Shown here piece after piece: positions 1-10,443 of a stretch of DNA of 64,000 nucleotides. This stretch comes from Ciona intestinalis. Lineage: Eukaryota > Chordata > Ascidiacea > Phlebobranchia > Cionidae. Location: the NCBI RefSeq assembly GCF_000224145.3, contig NC_020178.2, positions 578,986-642,985 on the forward strand, read 5' to 3'. The position numbers were made by a program, and so were the translations under genes. Positions within the stretch are counted from its first letter, which is position 1. Every line of letters begins with the position of its first letter. Below the pieces are notes generated by a model. The model saw nothing but the letters and a program-made list of their open reading frames with translations. It made no database searches and was not told the DNA's origin.

Positions 1-112
1 CAACTTGTTTTATAAACTAGCAGTCAAAAAGTTTATATGCTCATTGGTTTACATATACACATGCTGTATCCAATTTAAAACTTATTATTTATGTAATAAT
101 ATGATAAATATT

Positions 113-245
113 TATCTTCGCATGGCTGGGTAATAACAGTTGCTATAACACAGGTGTTTTGTTTCATACACCCTGTACCACATATGTAACTTTGTGGGTG
201 ATTATTATTTTAATGTATGACTGACAACTTAAACAACCCAAATAT
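113..245 (-). repeat. Family A SINE-like copy, tail part
   Basis: Carries the family core in reverse orientation: a cataloguing motif 'cataccctgt', 'atgtaactttgtgggtgatt' and 'gactgacaacttaaacaaccc'. The tRNA-like head is absent. Confidence 0.7.
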
Positions 246-1785
246 GAATATGCCTATTAAATGTATTATTGTCAAACATACTGTGTCAAAAATCAAACTG
301 CCGAACTTATAAAAAACAACATAAAATTTAACATGCAAAAATGTTAATGCCGTATTCAAATGAATAAAACTCATGATTTCCAAGAACCCATAAGACATAG
401 TCACGTTAATTTGCTACTTAACTGAGTTATAATAACGAGGAAGGTAATTTGTGCGTGACTAGCATGAGAAATTATATCTTAGCAGTCACGCTGTATTAAA
501 ATTGTTGTTTTCAAGACGTTTTCTAATGACATGAGTACATGACATTATTTCAGTTAATTTCAGATACATTTTTTAAGGATTTGGAGATTTATTCATTAGA
601 AATATACATGTATTTAATTTGTTCATTGTAAAATATATTACATTTTTTTAAATATATATTAAAACGTTGTTTTTAAGTTTCAGATAATATCAGATAAATT
701 TGCATTTTTTCCAGCATTTATTAGAAAACCAATAAAATGCCTAAAAACATTGTATTTAATACTTTATTTTTAACTAATATATACTTAATTTTATTGGCAT
801 ATGTATACAAAATTTAAATTGGTATATGTATTTAAAACTTAGTCAATGTACCTAACTCTTGTTTCTACTTTTTTCAAAATCCCAAAATTCTAACTTAAAT
901 ATGGGTTTTACTCATTTAAAACAAGGAATAGCTGATGCATTCTGCATTCTATTGTTGTTGTTTTAGCAGGTACGCCTAATGAGAAATGCTTATCTAGTGC
1001 GTCATATCTTATCTGTACACAGATCAAAGATCAGCTTATGGTGTAGGACAAAACCACACCTGACATAACCTTACATTATGGTTGCAAAAAAAAATACAAA
1101 AAATAACGAAAAAAAGGCTTTGTTTTTCAACATGTAATTGACACTCAATAAAATTTTACAACCCCCCCAAAAAAACGTTATGTTTTAGAATTCGACATAA
1201 ATTTTATAAGCAAAAAGTCCGATTGTTTCAACATGTGTTAACACTTAAATTTTTCATTTTTTAGCATTTAAATAAACGTTTCTACATGCATAAGGCCCTT
1301 TATAAAAAATTTTGTTGAAACACATGTAATTGAACACATGTAGACATACAAGCTGTTTATAATATGCTGTCTGACTCCAGGCACGAGTGTATCTGCATAT
1401 AAGGTAATCACTCTCATGCCTACATGAGGTGTTGGTTGGTATATACCAAAACAACCATATGTGCAGATATGTCGATATAATTTAGCTAGAAATTTACAGG
1501 TTTTGAAATAGAATTCAGTGCCTATGAAATACTAACAGACAAAATTCTGGTCAAAAAATGTGTAGAAATTTATATTTTGTCTAAATGGCATTATCAGTCT
1601 TTTATTCTACAATAAATAATAAAATCTACAATACATACATATATTTTATCTAAAATAGCAAACAAAATTCAAAATCTATGGTGGTGTTTTATTTAAACAT
1701 ACAAAAGTATGCGCTACATTATTACACAAACACAAAATTTAATTAACTACAATACTACGGGCAAAACCTTTGTGTCAGAACTTAT

Positions 1786-1910
1786 NNNNNNNNNNNNNNN
1801 NNNNNNNNNNNNNNNNNNNNNNNNNNNNNNNNNNNNNNNNNNNNNNNNNNNNNNNNNNNNNNNNNNNNNNNNNNNNNNNNNNNNNNNNNNNNNNNNNNNN
1901 NNNNNNNNNN
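1786..1910. other. Assembly gap (125 N)
   Basis: Run of N. It sits where the missing syntaxin-6 3' exons could lie. The same length recurs at 15156-15280, so it is probably a nominal size rather than a measured one. Confidence 0.95.
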
Positions 1911-2334
1911 CATGATAAATGTTACTGTAATCCATAACTAAATAATTTGTCCTAAACTACTGAAATGTCATCTTAAATTAATCGTAGCAAATTTAAGCCG
2001 TACACTAAAATGTCACAGTCATTTTTAAGCTGTTACAATAATAAATATTTTTACATTTATTAACAAATTTAAAGGTCACATTGAAATGTATGAGAAATGT
2101 ACAAATTTAAACACAAACACATTATTAGATAGCCCTTTCAAGGCCAGAAATGTGAGGAAAAACAATAACTTAATAGACTAATAAAGCATATGCTTAACCT
2201 TTCAATCGTTGAAGCTTTTTAAATTCGTGTTATGAGTTGTTATTTAAAAAATATTTAAATAACAAGACCTATTCTATAATATTTCATGCTTTTTGCATAG
2301 CCTGACAATGCCAGTTTAGGTGAAATATTTATAA

Positions 2335-2528
2335 TAAGGTGGGGAAAGTTGGGAAACTTTTTCATTAAATTTTCTCGTCCCATTTGGTACTAAACAAAGA
2401 ACATTCAAAGAATTATAAAACCGTATCCTCATAGCTTCCATAGACCGTTGTTATGTGTTTAAAACACAATCAGGATATTTAGATATTATATGCTAAAGGT
2501 ATCCCATCATCTTCCTCCACCCTACTAT
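2335..2528. mobile_element. Family B MITE copy
   Basis: Starts with a diverged 'aaggtggggaaagttggg' and ends with 'cttcctccaccctactat', which are inverted to each other. The interior contains the family landmarks 'actaaacaaagaacattc', 'tataaaaccgtatcctc' and 'gtttaaaacacaatcagg'. Confidence 0.8.
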
Positions 2529-4550
2529 CGCTTTTTATTATACAACTAGTTAGACTTGATTTTTGTCTGTTATGTGTTACTAGCACCGAATCCTAAAATA
2601 ATGTTATTAGGAAATGCACCATATGGTATAGAAGCCATTTTCTGGTCTGTTTAAAGTGGAATTTAAACTACTTAAATAGATCATGTAATATAATGTGACC
2701 TATTTAATGACAGACAGTTTACAGTCAAAATACATTTGAGATTTGGGAATACTTTCTTTTAAATGCAATATTATTATTATATACATATATATATATATAT
2801 ATTTACTTGTTTTACAAAATGAATACCAATTACAATTATTATGTAACTCTTTTTTGAATATATAATATTTTTAATATATAAATCAATTTGTGATAAAAAT
2901 TATATATATAGTGTAAAACAGAACAGTTAAAATATGCTACCCTGCCATAATAAAACAAGCAATTTGGTTCAAACATGGTAAAAAAATGGAAAGTAGATAT
3001 ATATATGCTACACCAATGTGTACAAAAATGCTGTACTTAATATATATATATATATACCAGGACAAATTATTAATAGGAATTACGAAAAAAAGCATTAAAA
3101 AATGTAATTAGAATTTTATTAACAACAGTTGTATTTCTGCATCAACCATTTTCTTTTTGTTTTCGAAAATTTGTGTTTTGTAATACAATTTCTGTTTTGT
3201 TCCAGCTGGTACGTTGGGTCAATACATACATACATACATACAAAAATCAATATATGTCAGGTCATCTATTACTGTTAACATTTTGATAAGAGCGCATAGG
3301 CACTCGTTTGACCTTGTTGTGGACCCTGGTGTGCAAATATTCAACTATTTTGAGATGTTTCAAGGGCATACGAGTATGCTGTATCTGTTTAGGTATTTAT
3401 ATATTATACATACACAGTATAACTGAACAGCTGTTTCATAATGTCAACTTATATACCACATAACTCATTTTATTAAGTACACTGTACAAACTATTGTGTT
3501 GTACAGTAACACCACTGATGTTATTTGCTGTAGACTGTATTACTATTTAGTTTGGTAAACTATTTTTTACAGTGTGTTTTCGTTTTGTCTTTATTAAGTT
3601 ATCTAATTTAAAAGGACACACACATATATATATATATATATAAAGAATTTTTTTATTATTTTTTAAACTACAATATTAGCATAGGGTATTTTATATTTCT
3701 AAACAACAGTTTTTAAACAGCTATTGCAATGCTATATTAATTACCAAAATAACACAGTTACCTCTTGCAGTTTAAAATTTAAAAATTAAAACTTAATAAA
3801 ACAAGCCAAAACAGGACTACAAAATAATCTAGTAATAACACTACATTATTACAGTCTCGATTTCTGTAATAATCAAATAAATTGTTCTGAATTAATTTCA
3901 TGATAAATGTGACAGAAATAATAAGCAGAGCGAACATAATAGGATTAAACGTGTGTTCAAATCATAACTATGCCATGTATTATTATGGTTTTAAGATTAC
4001 TGGTTCAGCCAAGTACGACATCCTCTCTAATCTACAAGTATTATGATGTCATAAACTTAAGTGACAGGATTTATATCTTAGCCCAAAATTGTAATCTACA
4101 GTCGTGCATTTTTTCAAAAAAAAGAGAATTTGAAAAAAAAGAGAATTATTTAAGAATTTGAAAATTTACATTTTTTAAAATTACAATAAGATTCAAAATC
4201 GTATAATTTCAGATCACTTTTAAACGCAAAATTAATTTAAAAGTTGCATGGCAAAATATCAATTTCTTCTACTTTTTATTGTATATATAAGTAAATAAGT
4301 TATGTTGAATTAATACGCTCAAGTTCTTAATTTCAAATTTCAAATTTTTTCACGAATTGCAAACAAATAATAATAGTTTAAAGTGCCACATACAATTTCA
4401 CACACTTAAAACTAATATAAAATTTTTTGCACTAATTTTCCAATTAATACCTAATTATTAGCATTGTTATGTAAAGTGGCATACAAAGTGTGTCGAAATG
4501 AGTTTAAAATAGATTAATGTTATTGTAATGCAGCGAGGCATATTATATAC

Positions 4551-6081
4551 CTGTTGTTTTTGCTGGTGGTCATCTATAAATGCATTGTTTTCGTTTTCGT
4601 TGGCAATATGGAGTCTAGAATATCTGTCTTTGTCTTTTTTATGGTTTAAACCATTTTGAAGAAGGTTCTGTATAATAAAAAGATAGTTTTATAGGCTATA
4701 AATTTAATAAACTGTATTTAAACTGCACTTTAACAATGTCGCACCAGATTTTACCCTGCTGTTAGGTGTCTATACAAACAAGGAGAAACAAAGTATATTG
4801 CATTCGTCACATTAATCAATGAAGTTCCCTATGTTTGACAACTATGAGTGTAACTGTATTTTAACAATGTCACTCCAGATTTTACCCTGCTGTTAGGTGT
4901 CTATACAAACAAGCAGAGCTAAAGTATATTGCATTCACCACATTAATCAACGAGGTTTCCTATGTGCAACAACTATGAGTGTAACCACATTTTAGCAATG
5001 TCGGCCCAGATTTTGACAAAAACTAAATAGTATGACTCATATTATAATATCACTTACATTTCTTAAGAGTTTATCAGCTTTTGCTTTAGCCTGGGGGTCA
5101 TTTAGTTCGTTTTTCATTTCCACGATTCGGTTTCTGGTGGCTGAGATAAAATCTCGTCGAGCAGACAACTCAGATCCGTCTATTCGGAACTTGGCGGGGT
5201 TGCATTCGACGATGCGTGAAGATGGGGTTAAGGGGTCAATATATTGATACGGATGAATGGTTTTTGAAAGTCGGTTAAATTTTGGGGGCGGTTAATGGGT
5301 TATGTAGCATTGCCGTTAAAATGAGACATCATAAGGGGTGTAATTAAGTGTCTTCCCCAAGGACATATACGCCCACAATGGTAGCAACACCAAGATTTGA
5401 ACCTGTATCCATTGTTCTAAAGGCATGCCATTAAATAAATAAAAGAATAAGTACTAGTTTTATATGGATGAGATCATAAAACATGACATTTTTAGGCCAG
5501 AGTTGGTCCAACACTGCATTAAAACTGGTAATATTACACCATAACTAGTTAAAACTATAATAAATTTTGTCCAGAGTTGGCCCATTACCCAAGCAATAAC
5601 ATAAAAACTAGTACAAATACTAAAAAACTAGTACAAATACATAAAAACTAGTACAGTACAAATACAACTAGTACTAGTACAAATACATAAAAACTAGTAC
5701 AAATAAATAGCTTAAGTTTAAAATTATAATAAATATTTAAAGGATATCAATTGTTTCGTCTAAATCTTCTAAATCCCACTCAATGCTTCGGAGCCCGTTT
5801 CGTAAATCGTTGCTAACTTTATCGTAGTCTCCACGCTTCATTGATTTCGTCTCGTTTAGCATGTCTCGCCACCGGGAGTGCAATTCCCGACAATTGTTTA
5901 TGGATTTTTCTACCTCGCTAAAAAAAAACATTTTTTTTTAATCTTTAGTGAATTTATTTATTTACATGTGTTTGTGTTTCGTAGACAAATACTCGGTTTA
6001 TAAATTAATATAACACATAATAACAAATATAGTATCACAATTTTACCTTTTCACAACAAAAAATGGATCTTCTACTGACAT
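4551..6081 (-). CDS. STX6: Syntaxin-6/10-like t-SNARE, N-terminal part (partial)
   Basis: Target SNARE of the trans-Golgi/endosome system. Four exons read in phase: 6047-6081, 5748-5917, 5058-5215 and 4551-4667 (160 codons). Seen: start MSVEDPFFVVK, then an N-terminal three-helix domain with the family signature LRSIEWDLEDLDETI (about residues 54-68), then IVECNPAKF, and a linker with DRYSRLHIANENENNAFIDD before a final Gln-rich stretch. The ATG at 6081 gives the usual syntaxin-6 N terminus. The intron between exons 2 and 3 (5216-5747) has AT-AC ends; the others are GT-AG. The family continues with a SNARE helix and a C-terminal membrane anchor. I did not find these between 1 and 4550; they may lie in the 1786-1910 gap or left of the window. 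Family assignment is strong; syntaxin 6 versus 10 cannot be separated. Confidence 0.92.
4720..5022. repeat. Family C tandem repeat, about 2.3 units of 130 bp
   Basis: Three starts of the unit are visible at about 4732, 4864 and 4993 ('aacaatgtc..ccagatttt'). Each unit contains 'taccctgctgttaggtgtc', 'gtatattgcattc' and 'acattaatcaa'. The array ends about 35 bp before the donor of syntaxin-6 exon 3. Confidence 0.85.
5216..5747 (-). other. STX6: U12-type AT-AC intron in the syntaxin-6-like gene
   Basis: The 5' splice site reads ATATCCTTT directly after the codon for Ile and a first-position G, which is the U12 donor consensus. The 3' end is AC, preceded by CCTTAAC (reverse of 5227-5233), a close match to the U12 branch site and about 11-12 nt from the acceptor. 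Joining 5748 to 5215 restores the reading frame and the conserved ETI-x-IVE segment. No usable GT lies at the exon 2 end. Confidence 0.9.
5583..5708. repeat. Short tandem repeat of 'aaaaactagtacaaatac' type
   Basis: Roughly seven imperfect copies of a 16-18 bp unit built on 'actagtacaaatac', inside the U12-type intron of the syntaxin-6-like gene. Confidence 0.85.
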
Positions 6082-6269
6082 TTTGGCACTTTTATCACAG
6101 TTTCCTTGAAACGACTCTTATGGCAACACAGAAGAAATTGTCACAGCTTGCAGTTACACTCTATGTTTTTTTCTCGATAAAACTCAATAATAAATAAAAC
6201 CTAGTAAACACATGGCTAAAAATCTGTAAAATAATAAAAATAGCTAATTGCTGCTTAAACAGTGAAAAT

Positions 6270-6474
6270 AAAAGTCATTATAACACGGATGTTCTTTTTC
6301 ATACACCTTGTTCCCGCTTATGAGTTACCACCTATGTAACTTTGTTAGTTAATCTTTTTTTACTGTATGGCTGACAATCTAGACAACCAATTAGTTACCA
6401 CTGGGTTGATTAAAGCAATTGCCAACAAGTGCCTTGCACAAGGAAACTTACGCCTACAATGGTAATGAGTAATG
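6270..6474 (-). repeat. Family A SINE-like copy interrupted by a hAT-like MITE
   Basis: Reads tail to head on the plus strand. The head portion continues after the inserted element at about 6933-6955 ('aagccttctgag'), so the MITE landed in an older SINE. Confidence 0.8.
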
Positions 6475-6482
6475 ACTACAAG

Positions 6483-6932
6483 TAGGGATGCACATTACAG
6501 AATAATTAGGTATTCTAGGATATCCTAGAATACTTTAATTCGAATCTAGAATTCCGAATCTAGAATTTCGAATCTTTTTATATTTTTAGGAAAAAAAAAA
6601 TTTTACCCACAAAAGTCAGTTTATTGACCCTTTCATAACAGCCTTGTTGGATCTTGACTTGTAAAATGATCAAAAATTGTACTATTGGGTAGTTTTTGCG
6701 TTATGAAACGTATAGCAGGCTATTAAAAGACGTTACGAAACGTTTACTCTCGAAAGTCCCACAAACACAAAAATATTTTTTTTCAAAATTAATAACTTTC
6801 AAAAATTGTTAATATAGTATATGAGATGACGTGTAATGACGTCATTAAACAGAATACCGAATCCCGTAAATAGATTCGAATACAAAAGGATTCGAATCTC
6901 ATGGATTCGAAATTCTGTAATGTGCATCCCTA
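6483..6932. mobile_element. hAT-like MITE, 450 bp, with 8-bp target duplication
   Basis: Terminal inverted repeats begin TAGGGATGCACATTACAGAA at both ends. Flanks are the perfect 8-bp direct repeat ACTACAAG (6475-6482 and 6933-6940). The 8-bp duplication and the AGGGATGCAC-like terminus fit the hAT superfamily. The interior has 'attcgaatc' subrepeats and no transposase reading frame, so it is non-autonomous. Confidence 0.92.
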
Positions 6933-7304
6933 ACTACAAGCCTTCTGAGATACACTAACATTTTATTCCCAAACTAAACCAATGCTGCAAAACAACAACA
7001 AAACAGGTTTCCGACAACTAAGTCATTAATTGGATCAAATTACAAAAGCCAGAGTTCAGAACATGTTACACAATTTTTCCAGTGCTTTGGCCCACCCCAG
7101 AGCATAAAACACACTTCAAAACATAAAAACAGACACTAAATTGAAATAGGATACTCCGTAGGGGTATTAGGCTTTAAGGCTACACCAATGTTTTAATGTA
7201 TTTTCAAGACAGAAAAGGAAAATGGGTCAACTATAAATAGACACTTATGTTCTATGTACTTAACATAGGCGTCATGTTTTTTAACTTTTTTCTATTGAAG
7301 TCTG

Positions 7305-7515
7305 GGGTGACATTGTTAAAATACAGCTACACTCATAGTTGTCAAACATAGGGAACCTCATTGATTAATGTGGTGAATGCAATATACTTTGTCTCTGCTT
7401 GTTTGTATAGACACCTAACAGCAGGGTAAAATCTGAGATGACATTGTTAAAATACAGTTACATTTATAGTTGTCAAACATAGAGAACCTAATTGATTAAT
7501 GTGGTGAATGCATTT
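7305..7515. repeat. Family C tandem repeat, about 1.6 units
   Basis: Two unit starts ('gacattgttaaaatacag') at about 7309 and 7440, in the opposite orientation to the array at 4720. Confidence 0.85.
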
Positions 7516-7904
7516 GAACACTTTAATACACGATACACAAAACAAAAACAGATTATACGTAACTTTAAAATGATTACAACATCTATAGCTTAAACAAAAC
7601 TCTATAAAGCCAAGTTTACTAAAAAATCTTACAAATACTGAAAAACAATTGCTAAAAATGTTCTAAAATCGAATGTAATGGACCAGTAGGCTATTATACT
7701 CTTTTGAAACTGGTTTAAAATTAACTGGAACCATTTTCCCAAAAGTTAAACTACTAAAAATTGACCTAAGCTAAACTTTAAGTCCATTTTAGCTGTTTCT
7801 ATTGTTGTAAATCTTACTTTAGCCGTTTCCCTTAAAATAACTAAGAAAAGTTCTATATACTAAACTACACAAACATAATTTTTCATTCAATATTCCATTC
7901 TATA

Positions 7905-7995
7905 CGGTTGACTAATAGATTTTTTCGCTGTTGTAAAATCGAACAAATAAATCACAAAAAGTAATTCTATAGGTTGACTAATAGACTTTTCAGTT
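7905..7995. repeat. Local tandem duplication
   Basis: 'ggttgactaatagattttt' and 'ggttgactaatagactttt' lie about 67 bp apart, each followed by a similar 'ctgtt' stretch. This explains the internal repeat in the reverse-strand open frame here, which I do not regard as a gene. Confidence 0.6.
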
Positions 7996-8143
7996 GCTGT
8001 TCTATTGAAAACGAAACCAGTATCTAACTCCACAACACTAAACAGTACTTGATAGCAGGAGAAGCGTCCGAAACTGGAGACCGCCGTCTCGCGCGTCACT
8101 TATGGTATCACAAACCCCTTTGTTTCGTAAACTCGTTTCCTTT

Positions 8144-8151
8144 TGACGTCA
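8144..8151. promoter_or_regulatory. CRE-type palindrome TGACGTCA
   Basis: Perfect 8-bp ATF/CREB consensus in the CpG-containing stretch between divergent genes. Function is inferred only from the motif and its position about 0.8 kb upstream of the plus-strand gene. Confidence 0.35.
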
Positions 8152-8929
8152 TAGACGTCTGCCACGCTTGACTGATTGCGACCTACGTCATAATTTGTTG
8201 GCTGTAAATACTGAATGCAAACACGAAGTCAAACTTTCGCGTTTTAGCACGGAAAACGTTATTCATATTTTAATCTCCGACTTAAACACCAAATACGGAT
8301 TTGGTAGAGACCCCATGCTCACAGCCGAACGATTTTACGCGTATTTTGACACATTTTGAAGTAGTTTTTACAAGTAGTGTGTTTTTAACGACTGTCATTT
8401 TGCGTCTTATTTTTATTGTTTTATTAATTTGAAGACATAAATAATAAATTATGTTATTACTCATTTAAACAATAAATTCAGTAGAGACGGCAAAATTACT
8501 TACAAGCGATTTTATATAAAATAGCGACCGTTTTTTCGTGTAAAATTTACGCACATATTAATTTGGTTTCAAAAAATACTTTTTACTCTATAAGAGTTAA
8601 TTCATGGCCTACCGTATTGTAGGTTTAGCAGCCACGCTTTTATTCGACACTTTTACTCAAGTTAACGAATATCGTTTTGCTGCTAAAATCATTTTCTTTG
8701 TTATTTTAATTAATCTGATCTTACTGTATTCGAAGATATAAATACAACGTATATTTCATACATTAAGGATTTCCAAGAGTTTTAAGCAATTTCCGGTAAC
8801 TGGCATACAAAACAAGACACTTTATTACGTTATAATGACAGTTTACGACCGCATAATTAGATCAATGTCCCAATTACTATGGGAAATTACTAATTTACTT
8901 ACTAATTCGTATTTATTCGTTCATTTACA

Positions 8930-10106
8930 ATGGAAAAAACTCCAGAAATGGCAAACGGCGATACGACCTACCTACGCCAGCGGCATACAGGGAAAAAGTC
9001 AAAGTACTCGCCCAAGTCTAAGAAAAAACGGACAGAAGCAAAAGCGGGCGGGGACTTGAGCCCAAAAATTGAAAAACAGAAACTAAAATGTAATATTCAA
9101 ACCGAAACGAAAAATGGTAAATATTATATAGGAATAATATTTGGTGATTTTTTAAGTCTATGTCGGTATTACTTAATTTCGTATTTTATCCATTAGCGTG
9201 TTATAACGAATGTCGTTTTACCGTTACTTCAAATATTTTCGCTTTTCTACTAACTTTTCCGATCTTCGTTACCGTTTTATTCTCGCATGGCAAAGGAACA
9301 ACAGTCGTTATAACACGAGTATTATATTACCTCGTCTGTAACTTTCTGGGTGATTTTGTTACATAGTACGGTGGGGGAAAACGGGACACATTTAGCACAA
9401 AATATCCAAATATCCTGATCATGTTTTAAACATTTAACAACAGTCTATGGTAGTCGTGAGGATACGGTTTTATAATTCTTTGAATTTTATTCGTTTACTA
9501 CCAAATGGAACAGGAAAAAAAGAATAAAAAGGTATCCCATCTTCCCCCACCCTACTATAATAGTAACAGTATTCCATAAAAAAAGACACGAGGTGTATGA
9601 ATAAAACATCTGTGTTATAACGACTATCATTACCCCGACGTGCGATGATAAACAAGTTACATTCATTCATTATTCTTTTAGTTTCAGAATCTGAAAATGA
9701 ATATCACCAGCAAAAAATACAACCAGATTTTGAGGCAGATATTCCAGCCCATTACGTAGTAGAGCAGACATGGTGTGAAAAATTATTTGAAATTTTGCAC
9801 AATTTCATGTTCCATAATTCGCGTAAAACTGGATTTTACCGAATTCACCCTACCAAAGCAAAAGAGCTTTATTACGACATAGTCAGAGAGCAAGAGGAAG
9901 GGAGGAGAGACGCGTTTGAGCAAAGAGTAAACGAAGAGAGAAAGAAGAGGAGAGGGGAGAGCTTCCAGGAGGAAAAAACGAGGAGTGATTTTGAGATCGA
10001 AGAAAACAGAAGATTTGAAAAATTTTTCATTTTTATGACAGGATTGGTGATAGTCACTTGTTATCCTTTTGCGTTGTACGTTGCGCTTACTAAACAAACA
10101 CACTGA
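8930..10106 (+). CDS. Unrecognised single-pass membrane protein (2 exons)
   Basis: Exon 1 is 8930-9116 and exon 2 is 9688-10106, joined GT-AG with phase preserved, giving 201 residues. I do not recognise the family. Seen: a Lys-rich N terminus (about residues 18-50), a middle segment with several aromatic residues (HYVVEQTWCEKLFEILHNF), then a highly charged Arg/Glu-rich helix (about residues 130-175), and a single hydrophobic segment near the end (FFIFMTGLVIVTCYPFALYV) followed by a short tail. That layout predicts a tail-anchored protein with a cytoplasmic coiled-coil-like stem. The acceptor after 'tttcag' at 9687 restores the frame. The start is the first ATG of the open frame; an upstream 5' exon is possible. 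Its neighbours, divergent syntaxin-6 and convergent MSH4, give no clue. Confidence 0.62.
9364..9559. mobile_element. Family B MITE copy in the intron of the 8930 gene
   Basis: Inverted ends 'tagtacggtgggggaaaa' and 'cttcccccaccctactata'. Interior landmarks 'aaatatcctgatcatg' and 'acggttttataattctttg' match the other copies. Confidence 0.9.
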
Positions 10107-10443
10107 CTCATATAAAACTGTATTTTCATCTGAAACTTTATAAGAACTGACAAAGAAAAACTGCGTGTAAAAATAGCCAACAAAAAGAAAAAAAGTTAGA
10201 TTTTCACAGCGTTTTAAACTAGGCTTAAAATGTCTGTTTTTACCATAAAATTAAAGTAAAATCTATTAAAAAACTGCTTAAAAACTAACAAATAGTAGAA
10301 AACTATAGAAAAAAGTTAAGTACTTGTAAAATCATAGAAAAATGTTTAAAAACCTTGTTTTATAAAAAACAAACAAAAATGGGTCAAACTGGAATAAACT
10401 TTGTTAAAAAAAAGAAAATAAAAATTAAAAAACAAACAAAAAT
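10107..10443. other. Intergenic space between convergent genes
   Basis: A-rich sequence between the stop of the plus-strand gene and the stop of MSH4. I see no gene or repeat in it. Confidence 0.6.

Larger units (their letters stand above)
1..4550. other. AT-rich stretch without recognised exons
   Basis: Very AT-rich sequence with TA runs (around 2780-2803, 3040-3056 and 3628-3641), one family A fragment, one family B element and an N run. If the syntaxin-6 gene is intact, this is its intron 4 and possibly beyond. I searched the minus strand for a SNARE heptad and a membrane anchor and saw none. Confidence 0.6.
6082..8929. other. Intergenic region between divergent genes
   Basis: Separates the minus-strand syntaxin-6 start from the plus-strand gene at 8930. 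It holds a family A copy split by a hAT-like MITE, a family C array, a local tandem duplication near 7905-7995 and a less AT-rich, CpG-containing stretch at about 8050-8350 that could be promoter DNA. No supported coding exon. Confidence 0.6.

Noticed and set aside
7887..8099. Minus-strand open frame with internal repeat
   Set aside because: The repeat comes from a local DNA duplication; no splice or homology support.
8168..8359. 63-codon plus-strand open frame with balanced composition
   Set aside because: It begins at TTG, has no upstream ATG before a stop, no clear acceptor, and no family I recognise. The stretch is more likely promoter-region DNA. It could still be an unannotated exon.
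9783..10103. Minus-strand open frames opposite the 8930 gene
   Set aside because: Shadows of the charged coding exon on the other strand.
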